A DNA stretch of 64,000 bases from Saxibacter everestensis (GTDB lineage: Bacteria > Actinomycetota > Actinomycetes > Actinomycetales > Brevibacteriaceae). The position numbers and the translations under genes are program-made. The notes under the pieces are model-generated. The model saw nothing but the letters and a program-made list of their open reading frames with translations, ran no database searches and had not been told where the DNA came from. Below, piece by piece: positions 1 to 8,866 of the stretch (the stretch's first letter is position 1; each line of letters starts with the position of its first letter). The DNA lies in NCBI RefSeq assembly GCF_025787225.1, contig NZ_CP090958.1, positions 1,145,856-1,209,855 on the forward strand, written 5' to 3'.

Positions 1-1
1 G

Positions 2-151
2 CATGGACCGCTGACGCCGGACGTCGCGCCGACAGCGGAACTGCACCGCATCTCCCAGGATACCTTCGAGCGTGTGAAGCTCGTTGATGACCTGATCATT
101 GCGCGCAGCCTGCCTAACGCTTCACGTGAGGTCCTGGAGTTCATCAAGTGA
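2..151 (+). CDS. C-terminal end of an unidentified protein (cut by window start)
   Basis: An open frame enters from the left edge and gives 49 residues ending in EVLEFIK before TGA at 149-151. It overlaps the next reading frame by four bases (GTGA), the usual sign of translational coupling in an operon. The tail alone shows no recognisable domain. Because the next frame starts like a RecB/Cas4-type nuclease and a GHKL ATPase cassette lies opposite, a helicase or other defence-associated enzyme is possible, but that is context only. Confidence 0.5.
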   Translation, partial: HGPLTPDVAPTAELHRISQDTFERVKLVDDLIIARSLPNASREVLEFIK

Positions 152-330
152 CTGAGGAAGGTGCTCGGTTCGAGACTGACTTTCCCGGGATCCGGAGGCT
201 GTGGCCGAGGATGCCAGCACTTTGGAGCTATTCGTCCATCAAGGAGATCGAGGCATGCCCCAGCCGATATTACAACGTGAAGTATCTTGTGACGCCTTCG
301 GCAGAACGCCTCCATGAGTTGGTTCGTTGA
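148..330 (+). pseudogene. Truncated PD-(D/E)XK (RecB/Cas4-like) nuclease, N-terminal fragment
   Basis: The GTG at 148 overlaps the upstream stop. The 60-residue product contains ALWSYSSIKEIEACPSRYY (about residues 24-42), which matches the start of many PD-(D/E)XK nucleases of the RecB/Cas4 type (consensus S-Y-S-x-[IL]-x-x-[FI]-x-x-C-P-x-x-[YF]). After CPSRYY the frame reaches a stop at residue 61, long before the catalytic H, D and E/K motifs of an intact enzyme of several hundred residues. No continuation appears in other frames before 509, so this is most likely a deletion remnant. Assignment rests on one N-terminal motif. Confidence 0.5.
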
Positions 331-508
331 GACCCTCATTGGGCCACGCTCTGAGGTGCTCGTCCGCACGGTCGAGACCGACATAGCATTCTAGGCCGGT
401 CGGCGCGTTCGGTTCCCCGGAATCCGGCGAAGCCACGATCCGGACGACCCTGATCGTCTCGTGATCTCGATGGTCGCGACGACGTAATGGTACCTACTTG
501 CGTCGTAG

Positions 509-2479
509 CTAGCGTGCCTGCGCACTAGACGACTGTGGCGCTGCATCGTCTTCACTCGGCAGCGGCACGCGCGCACCATGGGTCACCGGCCGGCTCAAGC
601 GGTTGCTTCGCATCGCTTCCTGAACGTGCTGCTGGGTAGCTCGACGCAATGCCCAGCGGTTGAGCCACCACTCCGAAATGCGTGTGTCACCATCCGTCAG
701 AGACACGTCCATCAGGTAATTGGGTGTGCTGTCGATCCCGAGGGAGTAATCGCGGAGGTTGCTCACGAGCGGGACGCCGTAGAGGATGCGCTCGCGTCCG
801 TGCTTAAGGAGTTCATTCGTTGGCCAGCCGAGCGCGGCCAGGCCTAGACGCACCTTTCGGAGTCGAGGACTGACACCTTCCCCAAACAGACTGTTGACGC
901 GGACCGACGAGTCATTCAGCGTTGAGAGCCTGAGCAGTGCTTCGACGGATGTATCGGTGAAGTGTGAAGTGCCGAAGGACCGTGACCGTCCAAGTTCGAA
1001 GAATCCCACGCGTGCGTCCGGTTTCCCGCCAACCACGTCCGCCGGCCAGAACAACCGATTGTACTGGCTCGAACCGGTGCCGTAGAGGGATGTAGTCGCA
1101 ACGAGTGAGAGACGTGCTTCCCGAACGATGGCGCGCCCTGCCATCGCTGAGGCGATCTCGCTCGGCCTCGTGTACTTCTTGCTATAGGCGGCGAGAACGG
1201 TGGGCGATACCGCGAGAGCGCCTACGAGTTTCCCTGCTGCGAGCGTGTTGTAGGGCGCAATCGCACCGCACACGGTCAGGTCAGCGATTACGGTGCCGAC
1301 TCGTTCGCCACGGGCGCGACGTGCCAGTCGCCGAAGGCGGGCCCGGGTGCGGCTGTCGTCGAGCGATTGCCTGAGACCGTCGAGAGTTGGTGTTGGGAGC
1401 AGGTATGCCCCAAGCACCATTCGGATGTCCAGCGCTTCGGCTAGCGCAGCTGATCGCTTGCTACGGAAGAGGTCCGTCGTAGCTCGGGCGATCCAGGCAT
1501 CGTGCTCGATATTGCGGACTTCACGAATCGTCGCCGAACGGTGGTGGCGCTGCCGGTGACGTTCGGCATCGGCTTTGAGTCGGGCGATTGCATCCTCTGT
1601 CGGCTTGGTCAGGTCTGACGGTTGCAGTACACCGTCCGTCAGTAGGTCACCGACGTAGATTTCGGCCTGCTGTACTTGGATTCGGTGCGCAACCCAACGG
1701 GCCAGCTCTTCACTTGGCTTTGTGTGAAGATCCCGCAGGAATTGGTCTGTCTCCCAGCCCATCCAGGTATCGCGCTCGGCGATCTGCACCACAGGGCTAG
1801 AGATGGCTGCGAGACCGATGACCGCGTGGTGGGGTGTGGACGCGTCGCGTACGAGCATTGGCATCGACCGCCCCGGTACTGTGGCGTAGGCGTTCGACCA
1901 GGTGTGACGGAAGTAGCGCCAGATGTTTTGGAGCTTGAAGCCAGTGAGCTCGCAGATCGAGTCATCAGCGATCTGTACGTAGGGCCGGATAGCCTGCCGC
2001 CCCGTTGGATCCGCCTTGATCGCGTCCGATAGCTCACATCCGTCCCGCATGAGGTCGAAGATCGACACCAACTGATCGCCGTGCTGGTGTGCTCGCTCCA
2101 TGCCTTGCACGAATCTGCGGACGCTAGGCTTGCGCAACTGCTCGTCGCGGCGGAGGTGCTCCTGCGTCCGGATTCGCTCCTTCTCGGCGTCACGGTCACG
2201 ATGGGTTGCTGGTGGCGAGAACAAGGGGCCGAGACGATCAACCTTGACAGTCCATCCCTGGGCGACCAGGTCGATGGCGGCATGGGCGGCCGCGGCCAGC
2301 GTCGGCTGGGTGTAGAGATCACCAAGGTCGGCGGCGGACACCCACTGGCCGTGTGTGAATCCTGTTCGGTCGCTCCGGGTTTGCGTCGCCAGCAGCTTGC
2401 ACAGGCGCAGGTAGCCACGTCGTTCGCCACGAGGGGAACCGCTGGGAAGGTTGAGGGGAATGTACTTGGGTTCGGTCAT
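509..2479 (-). CDS. DUF4338 / Druantia DruA-like protein (candidate defence protein)
   Basis: A 656-residue protein beginning MTEPKYIPL. This start gives an ATGA overlap with the upstream ATPase stop; a longer start at 2515 is possible. Mid-protein it has IGLAAISSPVVQIAERD followed by TWMGW. A later block has LTVCGAIAPYN, LAAGKLVGALAVSP, MAGR, TTSLYGTGSSQYNR and an FGTSHF motif. From memory these match the DUF4338 family, which includes DruA of the Druantia anti-phage system. The biochemical activity of that family is unknown to me. Length is larger than a minimal DruA (about 300-400), so extra N- and C-terminal parts are present. It is the last gene of a three-gene minus-strand cassette with a GHKL ATPase, which supports a role in anti-phage or anti-plasmid defence. 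Confidence 0.6.
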   Translation of the reverse strand: MTEPKYIPLNLPSGSPRGERRGYLRLCKLLATQTRSDRTGFTHGQWVSAADLGDLYTQPTLAAAAHAAIDLVAQGWTVKVDRLGPLFSPPATHRDRDAEKERIRTQEHLRRDEQLRKPSVRRFVQGMERAHQHGDQLVSIFDLMRDGCELSDAIKADPTGRQAIRPYVQIADDSICELTGFKLQNIWRYFRHTWSNAYATVPGRSMPMLVRDASTPHHAVIGLAAISSPVVQIAERDTWMGWETDQFLRDLHTKPSEELARWVAHRIQVQQAEIYVGDLLTDGVLQPSDLTKPTEDAIARLKADAERHRQRHHRSATIREVRNIEHDAWIARATTDLFRSKRSAALAEALDIRMVLGAYLLPTPTLDGLRQSLDDSRTRARLRRLARRARGERVGTVIADLTVCGAIAPYNTLAAGKLVGALAVSPTVLAAYSKKYTRPSEIASAMAGRAIVREARLSLVATTSLYGTGSSQYNRLFWPADVVGGKPDARVGFFELGRSRSFGTSHFTDTSVEALLRLSTLNDSSVRVNSLFGEGVSPRLRKVRLGLAALGWPTNELLKHGRERILYGVPLVSNLRDYSLGIDSTPNYLMDVSLTDGDTRISEWWLNRWALRRATQQHVQEAMRSNRLSRPVTHGARVPLPSEDDAAPQSSSAQAR

Positions 2480-3927
2480 GACTTCTGCAGCATCCGCGCG
2501 TACGTCGAGCCCCACTCGGCTACCAATGGGTCGGTTGGATCTGCGCTTGCCTCGGCGCTGCGGGCGAACGCCAAGATGAGTAGTTCCACGGCTGTTCGAA
2601 GTTCGGTAGCCGCATTATCGGTAAGCGTCTGGAGCGGTTGGTAAAGTGACGTGAACGCCGGGTGGTCAACGTTAAGTTGTACGTCGAGCTTGTTCGCCGC
2701 CAAAGTTGTCTTGAACATGGCACCGGAAGATAGGCGTGTTGTGCTGATGCGGTAGCGCAACGGCCCGTGCGCACCACGACCACGGCCGTTGCGTAGCACG
2801 GGCTGGTCTGGGTCCGCTGCCTCGGCGATCCGACATGAAGCTTGAGCTTCTGCCTGGAACTTCACATCCTCGAAGGCTTTCCGTACGCGCACGTTGAGCA
2901 GACGGGCGATAGATTCGAGCTCCGGTTCTAGAGCTTCGCGTAGTTTCGCTGACGGACGGATTCCCTGCTTGTTAATTGTGATACCGAAATGCTCGTCCAG
3001 CACCGGCTCGAACTCAATCTCGCAGCGCCACCAGTCGTCGTAGTTCTCCTTGCGCTTTCCGCCCATGAGGTGCCACCCGTGCGCTATCTCTCGGCCCGCG
3101 CGGAGAATCGATACGCCACCACCACCGACGATACCTAGGCGTCGCTTCGTTGGGTTGTCGAGGCCGTGCCATCGGTGGACCGGCAGGTAGGTGAAGCGGA
3201 CTCGAACACAGGCCGAGCCGCCGTCTGCGGTGTGGAGTTCGTACTCCATTGGATCGAATGCGACGGTCGCGCTTGCCCCTTCGACCTTGGTCGCGAGCAT
3301 CAATGGGTCATCTGCCTCGATAGCCGTCCCGTTGAGGGTCAGCGTCAGACCATCGGTCAAGTATCGTCGGTACATCCTTCCAAAGTCGCGTCGTAGTGTT
3401 CGCTCGAGCCACCCAAGGCGTCGGTACTCGATCCGGTCGCAGTCTCGCCACGTCACTCGGCACCCAGAGGATGTGACGGATGACCCAACGTTACGAGCCT
3501 TGAGGGCTGGCACTTCGCCCGAGGTGATCGCATTGACATCGAGTGTTACCTCCAGCGCCGAGGCACTGTCTTGCCAAGCGACAACCTCAACGCGGCAGGC
3601 CTGGCTGAGCGACGCAGCCGGGAGACCCATGCCAAACCGGCCGAAGGACTCTCTCATGCCGAAGCGGGACGACCCTCCGAAGCGCAAGCACTGTTCAAGT
3701 TCCCGCCGATTCATTCCTGAACCGTTGTCGAGGACCCCGATCTCGGGATGCGTGGCACCCTCGGGGCGGTGGAGCGATATTGCAACGCTAGTCGCGTCCG
3801 CTTGGAGGGAGTTGTCGACCAGTTCGGCGAGTGCGGCCGACAGGCTCAGGTAGCCCAACTCGCGTACCGCTCGAATGAAGTTGGACGACACCATCAGGTT
3901 GTCGACGTCTTGGGGCTGCCAGCTCAT
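2476..3927 (-). CDS. GHKL-type ATPase (MutL/MORC/Hsp90-like), defence-associated
   Basis: A 483-residue protein with a clear GHKL nucleotide-binding domain at the N-terminus: AELVDNSLQA (E35, N39; N box), DNGSGM (residues 67-72; Bergerat G1 box) and GRFGMGL (96-102; G2 box). The rest resembles the transducer region of stand-alone MORC/MutL-like ATPases and has no histidine-kinase H box, so it is not a sensor kinase. The start at 3927 has AGGAG five bases upstream; another ATG at 4035 would add 36 residues and overlap the previous gene. The stop overlaps the DUF4338-like gene. Prokaryotic MORC-like ATPases commonly sit in restriction or defence loci, so ATP-driven DNA sensing or clamping is inferred. 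Confidence 0.75.
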   Translation of the reverse strand: MSWQPQDVDNLMVSSNFIRAVRELGYLSLSAALAELVDNSLQADATSVAISLHRPEGATHPEIGVLDNGSGMNRRELEQCLRFGGSSRFGMRESFGRFGMGLPAASLSQACRVEVVAWQDSASALEVTLDVNAITSGEVPALKARNVGSSVTSSGCRVTWRDCDRIEYRRLGWLERTLRRDFGRMYRRYLTDGLTLTLNGTAIEADDPLMLATKVEGASATVAFDPMEYELHTADGGSACVRVRFTYLPVHRWHGLDNPTKRRLGIVGGGGVSILRAGREIAHGWHLMGGKRKENYDDWWRCEIEFEPVLDEHFGITINKQGIRPSAKLREALEPELESIARLLNVRVRKAFEDVKFQAEAQASCRIAEAADPDQPVLRNGRGRGAHGPLRYRISTTRLSSGAMFKTTLAANKLDVQLNVDHPAFTSLYQPLQTLTDNAATELRTAVELLILAFARSAEASADPTDPLVAEWGSTYARMLQKS

Positions 3928-4024
3928 CGCTACTCCTGCCTCACTAGGTATGACCCTTTGGGCTCGGGGTAACTCGGCAGAGGGTCTCTCGGGGCGATCA
4001 CCGCGCAGACGACTCGCTTCATTC

Positions 4025-4396
4025 TCAGCGATCATCGACCGTCACCGTGATCCGCTTTGTCTTGGCGGGCTCGGTCAGGTCGATCGCGCCTTCCTCAGTG
4101 ATCAGTCTGGCTGTGGGCATCGATCCGGCTCCCAAGTGGAACGACTCGTTCGACCTGAGCCAGACTACCTTGCCTGTCCGCTGGAGGTCGAACCTGATGA
4201 GATGGCGGCCGGTGCGCAGGGTGAGGACGCGATCGACTGCCTCGCTTGTTTCGACGGTCTCACCAACTAGTACGTCCACCGATGGCGTGAGCGACTTCAG
4301 GGAGTTGATGCCGAGCACCTGAAGGAGAACGATCCGTTTTCCGTGCAAACGTTCAAGGGTGGTCGTGATCTCGTCTGCCGTCTGTAAGGAAGCCAC
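4025..4396 (-). CDS. Hypothetical protein, first gene of the ATPase/DUF4338 cassette
   Basis: A 123-residue protein starting with GTG at 4396. It is mostly beta-type sequence with alternating hydrophobic and charged residues (for example RIVLLQVLGI near residue 21 and LIRFDLQRTGKVVWL near 67) and has no signal peptide or membrane segment. It lies 97 bases upstream of the preferred ATPase start, or overlaps the alternative start, and points the same way, so it is probably co-transcribed. I recognise no family. A sensor, adaptor or DNA-binding accessory for the ATPase is a guess from position only. Confidence 0.5.
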   Translation of the reverse strand: MASLQTADEITTTLERLHGKRIVLLQVLGINSLKSLTPSVDVLVGETVETSEAVDRVLTLRTGRHLIRFDLQRTGKVVWLRSNESFHLGAGSMPTARLITEEGAIDLTEPAKTKRITVTVDDR

Positions 4397-4625
4397 TGCA
4401 GCAGTTTGGCGCAGACCAGGGATGACCGCAAAACAGACGTTGCAGAGTCCAACCCATCAGGCGACGGGTTGGTCTCGATCGCTTAACGTAACCGTGAGGA
4501 TTGCCGGTCGTCGCATCATGAGCCAGTAGGTGGTTGTCAGCGGCGAAGAGTTGCCCCACAGGATCCGGCAATACTCAGAGCCATGAGCCGCCTCTCAATC
4601 AGCTATGACGGAGCGCAAGCGAACT

Positions 4626-4655
4626 GCACGGTTCCCGTAAACAGGAGAACCGTGC
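4626..4655. repeat. Perfect 9-bp stem hairpin
   Basis: GCACGGTTC at 4626-4634 is the exact reverse complement of GAACCGTGC at 4647-4655, with a 12-base loop. No T-tract follows on either strand, so it may be an operator or structured RNA rather than a terminator. Confidence 0.45.
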
Positions 4656-5121
4656 GGCCACGGGAAACCGGAAATCGGCCGTGCCTCCCTCGCCTCGAAG
4701 TTCCCGAAAGCTCTCTATCCGAGGAGACCGGAGTTTCGACAGCGACCTGCCGATCGGGCTCGGAACTCAGCCGGCCTGTCAGCATGCGGTCGTCGAGCAT
4801 TAGCACCCCAAGAGATGCTCCGGGATACCGCCGCGCTCATCTGCCGCACCGCCTGGCTTAGACGCCGACGTCACTTCCCGGAGGAACGCGGCCATTCCCG
4901 GCATCCAACAAACCCCATCAGTCTCGCGCTCGCACTTACGCCGAGCCTTTGATCAGCATGAACGTGCGGCCAGCCCGTCAAACTCCTCAACACTGCGCAC
5001 CCGGCGTTTCTATGCCCACCAACCCGCAGAGGGTCCGAAAAAGATTCCGTTGACCCCTATTCATACCCTCGACGCTTTGCTACGCTCAACGAAATGTCAA
5101 CAGTAAGTAGATCGACGTCAG

Positions 5122-5139
5122 ATAATCATTGACGATTAT
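5122..5139. promoter_or_regulatory. Operator-like dyad upstream of the 879-residue gene
   Basis: ATAATC at 5122-5127 and GATTAT at 5134-5139 form an inverted repeat with a six-base spacer, centred about 20 bases before the ATG at 5151. It could be the site of a regulator such as the IclR protein encoded at 11,961, though this is only positional inference. Confidence 0.35.
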
Positions 5140-5150
5140 TCGAAAGGTGT

Positions 5151-7790
5151 ATGCGCAAGGTGGCACACAACCAGAACGCCTACTACTCCGATCCGGCGAT
5201 CGTGATGGATCCCAGGAACCTCGGCGCAATGCAGCCGACCAGGCTGTCGGCCTCCCGGAGCTTCATGTCCAAGATGATCCGGGAGAACTGGCGGATCGAA
5301 CGCGAAGTCTTCGAAATCGACCGACGCGGCAACGGGCAGGCCCGCTATTCGATCAGCACTCCGGAAGGGGCGCTCACCTTCCTCGCGTTTATGAGTGAAC
5401 CGTCGAACAAGAACCGGACCGGTCGGATCATCGGCACCAGCTGGGACATGATCGGGGCGCTGATCGACGGAGTGGCCACCGCGGAACAGGTACGTGAGAC
5501 GGAAGAAGAACTCCCGCGGCTATACGAAGGCCGTGCGACCGCCAACACCCTGATGTGGTTCCGGTCCAACCAGAGCCTGAGGATCTTCCGCGCGGTCCGG
5601 GCAGCTCTGGCACGCGGCGACCAGCCCGACATCAAAGACCTCCGGCACGTCGGCTACATCATGCGCAACACCGGCCTCGACGGCAACGGCACCTTCGGTA
5701 CGACCCCCTTCGCCGCCATCCGCAAGGACCACCCGCTGAAGTCCTCGTACCACGCACAAATGCTCTCCGCATACCTGATGCGGGAACTTTCTGTCGACCT
5801 GGTCGAAGAACTCGCCCGTCTCGACGCCCCGGACACCGCGGTCTGCATCGATCCGTCAATCAAGCGCCTGATCGGCGTCGGGAACGGCTCAGCCCTCGGG
5901 CTGGCCATGCTCTTCTACAACCGGCCGATCCTGGTCAACTCCTATATTTCCGCCTACCTCAAAGTCGTCGACCACGTCCTCCGCAGCGAGACACTGGGAA
6001 CGAAAGAAGACTTCACCACCCTGGAGGATCACCTCAACCGCACGATCCGGTACCGATCCTTCCTCACCACCTCCTACCGGTTCTTCACCAGCAACATGGA
6101 GATCGTGGCCGACCTGAGAAGGATCCGCGCGAAAGTCCGCGCCGCCGCCCGCGGAGAAGTGATTCCGGCAGCCGGTGACACCGTACTCGCGACCATCCAC
6201 CGTGAGGCGAGCGCTCAAGTGAGCAAGGAAGCACTTCACTCCTTCAACACCCTGCTGATGGAACTCGTCCCGGACTACTGCGCGCAGATATCCGAGCAGT
6301 ACCTCAACTTCGAGGAGAATCTGGCACTCGACCCTACGACTCCGCTGAACACGCTCAGGGAGGTCATCACCACCAGCTTCCAATGGGCGCTTTCCCTCCC
6401 GCTCAACGACGACGAGAACCGCGACCGGGTCTGGTACCAGTCCCGTGCCGCCGAGGAGCCGCGATCCGGCCCCCGGGAAGAAGTTCCCGAGGCGCACGAG
6501 CTCATCCAGAGTTACCCGCTGTACGTGCGCGAACTGCTGTCGGCTATCGATCACGCCGAGCACGGAACGACGCTGGGTGACCTGCTGTCGAACCATCCCG
6601 AACTCGAGTACATCACCCGGCTGGTGCTTTCACTGAAGGACAAGCCGTACGCCACGGCCTACGCCGATCCGCACGACACGGATTTCGTGCCGGTGTGGGT
6701 GATCCGATTCGTCAACTCTTTCATCCACGGCCTCGACCGCACCGAAGACCACATGGGCCGGGATGTCCGCGGTCTGATCTTCGAATCGGCCCCGTACCGG
6801 GACGAGATCGCCGAGGCGGACGACTCGACCTGGTGGTGGTCGTATGAGAAACCGGCGGTTTCCACCCGGACGGCGCACATTGCGCCAGCGGCGGGGGCAG
6901 CCAAGATGGGCGCCACCTCAACGGGAGAGATGCCAGCCGCGAAGGTGGTGCTCACGCCGATCCAGACGCCGATCACCCCACCCGAGGCGCACGACACCGA
7001 GACGATCGAGATGAAGTACCGGGAGCTCCGGCTGATGGCCGGCCGGGCGTATCAGGCACTCAACGTGCCGCAGGGATCGTGGCACGGTGGCCGGGAGTTC
7101 GTCGTCACCAGCCTGGTGGCGGACCTGCAGGCGGCAACCGCGTTCGGGGATCTGCTGATCAGCGCGATCGACCCCGATACCGGGAAGGCGCCGGCCTGGC
7201 GGGCTCCGTCGTACAGCAACGCTGACGGGATGCTGGTCATCGACAATCACGGGCAGAGCCTGCTGGCCACCGGTCATGTCCTCGTCAATCTGCTCGGTTC
7301 GCATGCCGGTGACACACCGCAGCGATTCGAAATCGTTAACGCGGTGGCCGATCACGCGCTCGCCGGCCTGCAACTGGAGCTGAGCCGGTACGGCATCAGC
7401 CTCGACCTCGCCGAGGCGGACGGAACCGGCACCGACGCGAACGGAACCGCGCCGGACCGAACCGTCACGCCCCCGACCCACACCGGAACCGTGGCGATCA
7501 GCAGCGACCCGGAAACCCTGAAGAAGGAGCACCGGCAAGCGATGTACGACTTCGTCGTCAACGGGCGCACGGTGGATTCCAGGACGTTCTGGAACATCTA
7601 CTACCGCGCCAACGCTGGCCTCGACGTCGACACCCCGATCTCTCGCCAGCACACCGGCGGGACCGTCCTCGACGTGATCAAACCGGGGGAGCGGATCACC
7701 AAACAGTTCACCAGTGAGGAACTCCATCTCCTCACCGACCCCGACGAACTCGACAACCAGAACATCACCGATTTCATCGCGGCCCACTGA
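5151..7790 (+). CDS. Unrecognised 879-residue cytoplasmic protein linked to the M19/ABC cluster
   Basis: ATG at 5151 follows a GAAAGG ribosome site. The product has no signal peptide and no membrane segment. The first 560 residues are mostly helical, with conserved-looking patches such as TGLDGNGTFGTTPFAA (about residue 174) and IGVGNGSALGLAMLFYN (about 242). An Ala/Pro/Thr-rich linker follows at about 565-620, then a C-terminal part with a low-complexity linker (DGTGTDANGTAP) near residue 760. Its size and linkers suggest a two-module, perhaps fused, protein. It is 25 bases upstream of the dipeptidase-like gene and in the same direction as an amino-acid-type ABC importer, so it probably acts on the same substrate. 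I do not recognise the family and assign no reaction. Confidence 0.8.
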   Translation: MRKVAHNQNAYYSDPAIVMDPRNLGAMQPTRLSASRSFMSKMIRENWRIEREVFEIDRRGNGQARYSISTPEGALTFLAFMSEPSNKNRTGRIIGTSWDMIGALIDGVATAEQVRETEEELPRLYEGRATANTLMWFRSNQSLRIFRAVRAALARGDQPDIKDLRHVGYIMRNTGLDGNGTFGTTPFAAIRKDHPLKSSYHAQMLSAYLMRELSVDLVEELARLDAPDTAVCIDPSIKRLIGVGNGSALGLAMLFYNRPILVNSYISAYLKVVDHVLRSETLGTKEDFTTLEDHLNRTIRYRSFLTTSYRFFTSNMEIVADLRRIRAKVRAAARGEVIPAAGDTVLATIHREASAQVSKEALHSFNTLLMELVPDYCAQISEQYLNFEENLALDPTTPLNTLREVITTSFQWALSLPLNDDENRDRVWYQSRAAEEPRSGPREEVPEAHELIQSYPLYVRELLSAIDHAEHGTTLGDLLSNHPELEYITRLVLSLKDKPYATAYADPHDTDFVPVWVIRFVNSFIHGLDRTEDHMGRDVRGLIFESAPYRDEIAEADDSTWWWSYEKPAVSTRTAHIAPAAGAAKMGATSTGEMPAAKVVLTPIQTPITPPEAHDTETIEMKYRELRLMAGRAYQALNVPQGSWHGGREFVVTSLVADLQAATAFGDLLISAIDPDTGKAPAWRAPSYSNADGMLVIDNHGQSLLATGHVLVNLLGSHAGDTPQRFEIVNAVADHALAGLQLELSRYGISLDLAEADGTGTDANGTAPDRTVTPPTHTGTVAISSDPETLKKEHRQAMYDFVVNGRTVDSRTFWNIYYRANAGLDVDTPISRQHTGGTVLDVIKPGERITKQFTSEELHLLTDPDELDNQNITDFIAAH

Positions 7791-7815
7791 AACCACCAAC
7801 CGAAGGACACGCGCA

Positions 7816-8802
7816 ATGCTGTACGTCGACAGTCTGCTCTGTACGCCGCTGGAGAAGGAGAGGCCGGACAATCGTCCCGCCCTGAAAGAGCTCGCCGCCG
7901 GAAACGTCGGTTGTGCCACGGTCACCGTCGGGTTCTGGGAGGACGCCACCGAATCGATGGATCAGATCGTCAAATGGCGGAACATGGCCGAAGACAATGC
8001 CGATGTCGTCGAGATCGCCTACACCGCCGACGACATCACCCGGATCGCCGATTCCGGCCGGTGCGCGATTCTGCTGGGATTCCAGAACGTCGCCTTCCTC
8101 CAGGGCCGGCTGGGCTACGTCGAACTCTTCGCCAGGATGGGCACCCGGGTCGGCCAGCTGACCTACAACATCCAGTCCGATGTCGGCGGGTCCTGCTACG
8201 AACCGCACGACTCCGGCCTGACCAGGTACGGCAAGTACGTTGTGCGCGAAATGAACCGCTGTGGAATGGTCGTCGACCTCTCCCACGTCGGCAACACGAC
8301 GACGATGGACGCCATCCGCCATTCGGCCGAACCAGTCGCCATCACCCACTCGAACCCGGCCGAACTCGCACCGCACCCGAGGAACAAGCCCACCGAGGTG
8401 CTCGATGCGCTCAAGGACAACGGGGGAGTGATCGGCCTGTCGGTGTACCGGAACATCGTCGGCGATTACACCACGCCGGACAAGTGGTCCGAACTCGTCG
8501 CCTGGACGGTGGACCGGATCGGGATCGAGCACGTCGGGATCGGAACCGATTTCGATCAGACAGGTGGAATGGCGTATCTCGAGTGGATGCGCCAAGGACG
8601 CTGGGCCAGGGAAACGCAGTACGGGGCCGGGTCGAAATCGAACTCCGGACCCCAGCCACGACTGGGCTGGTTCGATGATCCATCCCAGTTCCCGAACGCC
8701 GAGGCATGCCTTCGTGATCGTGGGTTCGACGACCGGGAAGTCGGACTGATCATGGGTGAGAACTGGCTGAATTTTTATCGCAGGACGTTCAAACAGCTTT
8801 GA
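7816..8802 (+). CDS. Membrane dipeptidase-like protein (peptidase family M19) with altered metal site
   Basis: A 328-residue protein starting at ATG 7816 after GAAGGAC. Family M19 features are clear: LGFQN (near residue 90), QLTYN, DLSHVG (H157), ITHSNP (H178), GGVIGLSVY and VGIGTDFDQ. M19 enzymes hydrolyse dipeptides, often with D-residues, using two zinc ions bound by an N-terminal HxD, a bridging Glu and two His. Here the N-terminus reads YVDSLLC with no HxD, and the bridging Glu position reads Q in GFQN. Only the two C-terminal His remain. This fits a divergent subgroup that may bind one metal or catalyse another reaction. Context (ABC importer) suggests processing of an imported amino-acid derivative. 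Confidence 0.8.
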   Translation: MLYVDSLLCTPLEKERPDNRPALKELAAGNVGCATVTVGFWEDATESMDQIVKWRNMAEDNADVVEIAYTADDITRIADSGRCAILLGFQNVAFLQGRLGYVELFARMGTRVGQLTYNIQSDVGGSCYEPHDSGLTRYGKYVVREMNRCGMVVDLSHVGNTTTMDAIRHSAEPVAITHSNPAELAPHPRNKPTEVLDALKDNGGVIGLSVYRNIVGDYTTPDKWSELVAWTVDRIGIEHVGIGTDFDQTGGMAYLEWMRQGRWARETQYGAGSKSNSGPQPRLGWFDDPSQFPNAEACLRDRGFDDREVGLIMGENWLNFYRRTFKQL

Positions 8803-8866
8803 GGGAATGATGAGTATGTCTCTGCCTTTGTCACAGTCCTTGACTCATGAAGAAGGATCCACGGTA

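Larger units (their letters stand above)
4397..5150. other. Gene-free divergent interval between the defence-like cassette and the 879-residue gene
   Basis: About 750 bases between genes transcribed away from each other. Short open frames here have no start signal, no family resemblance and unnatural composition. The interval holds one strong hairpin (4626-4655) and, near its right end, a small dyad next to the start of the downstream gene. It should contain the promoters for both directions. Confidence 0.5.

Noticed and set aside
239-579. Open frames on the minus strand between the broken nuclease and the DUF4338-like gene
   Set aside because: Low-complexity Arg/Ser-rich translations, no ribosome sites, and they overlap stronger genes.
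5555-6178. 207-residue open frame inside the 879-residue gene
   Set aside because: Pro/Arg-rich shadow translation of a high-GC gene in another frame; no start signal or family match.
6918-7949. 343-residue minus-strand frame overlapping the end of the 879-residue gene
   Set aside because: It is the antisense of two well-supported genes and has atypical Val/Gly/Asp-rich composition.
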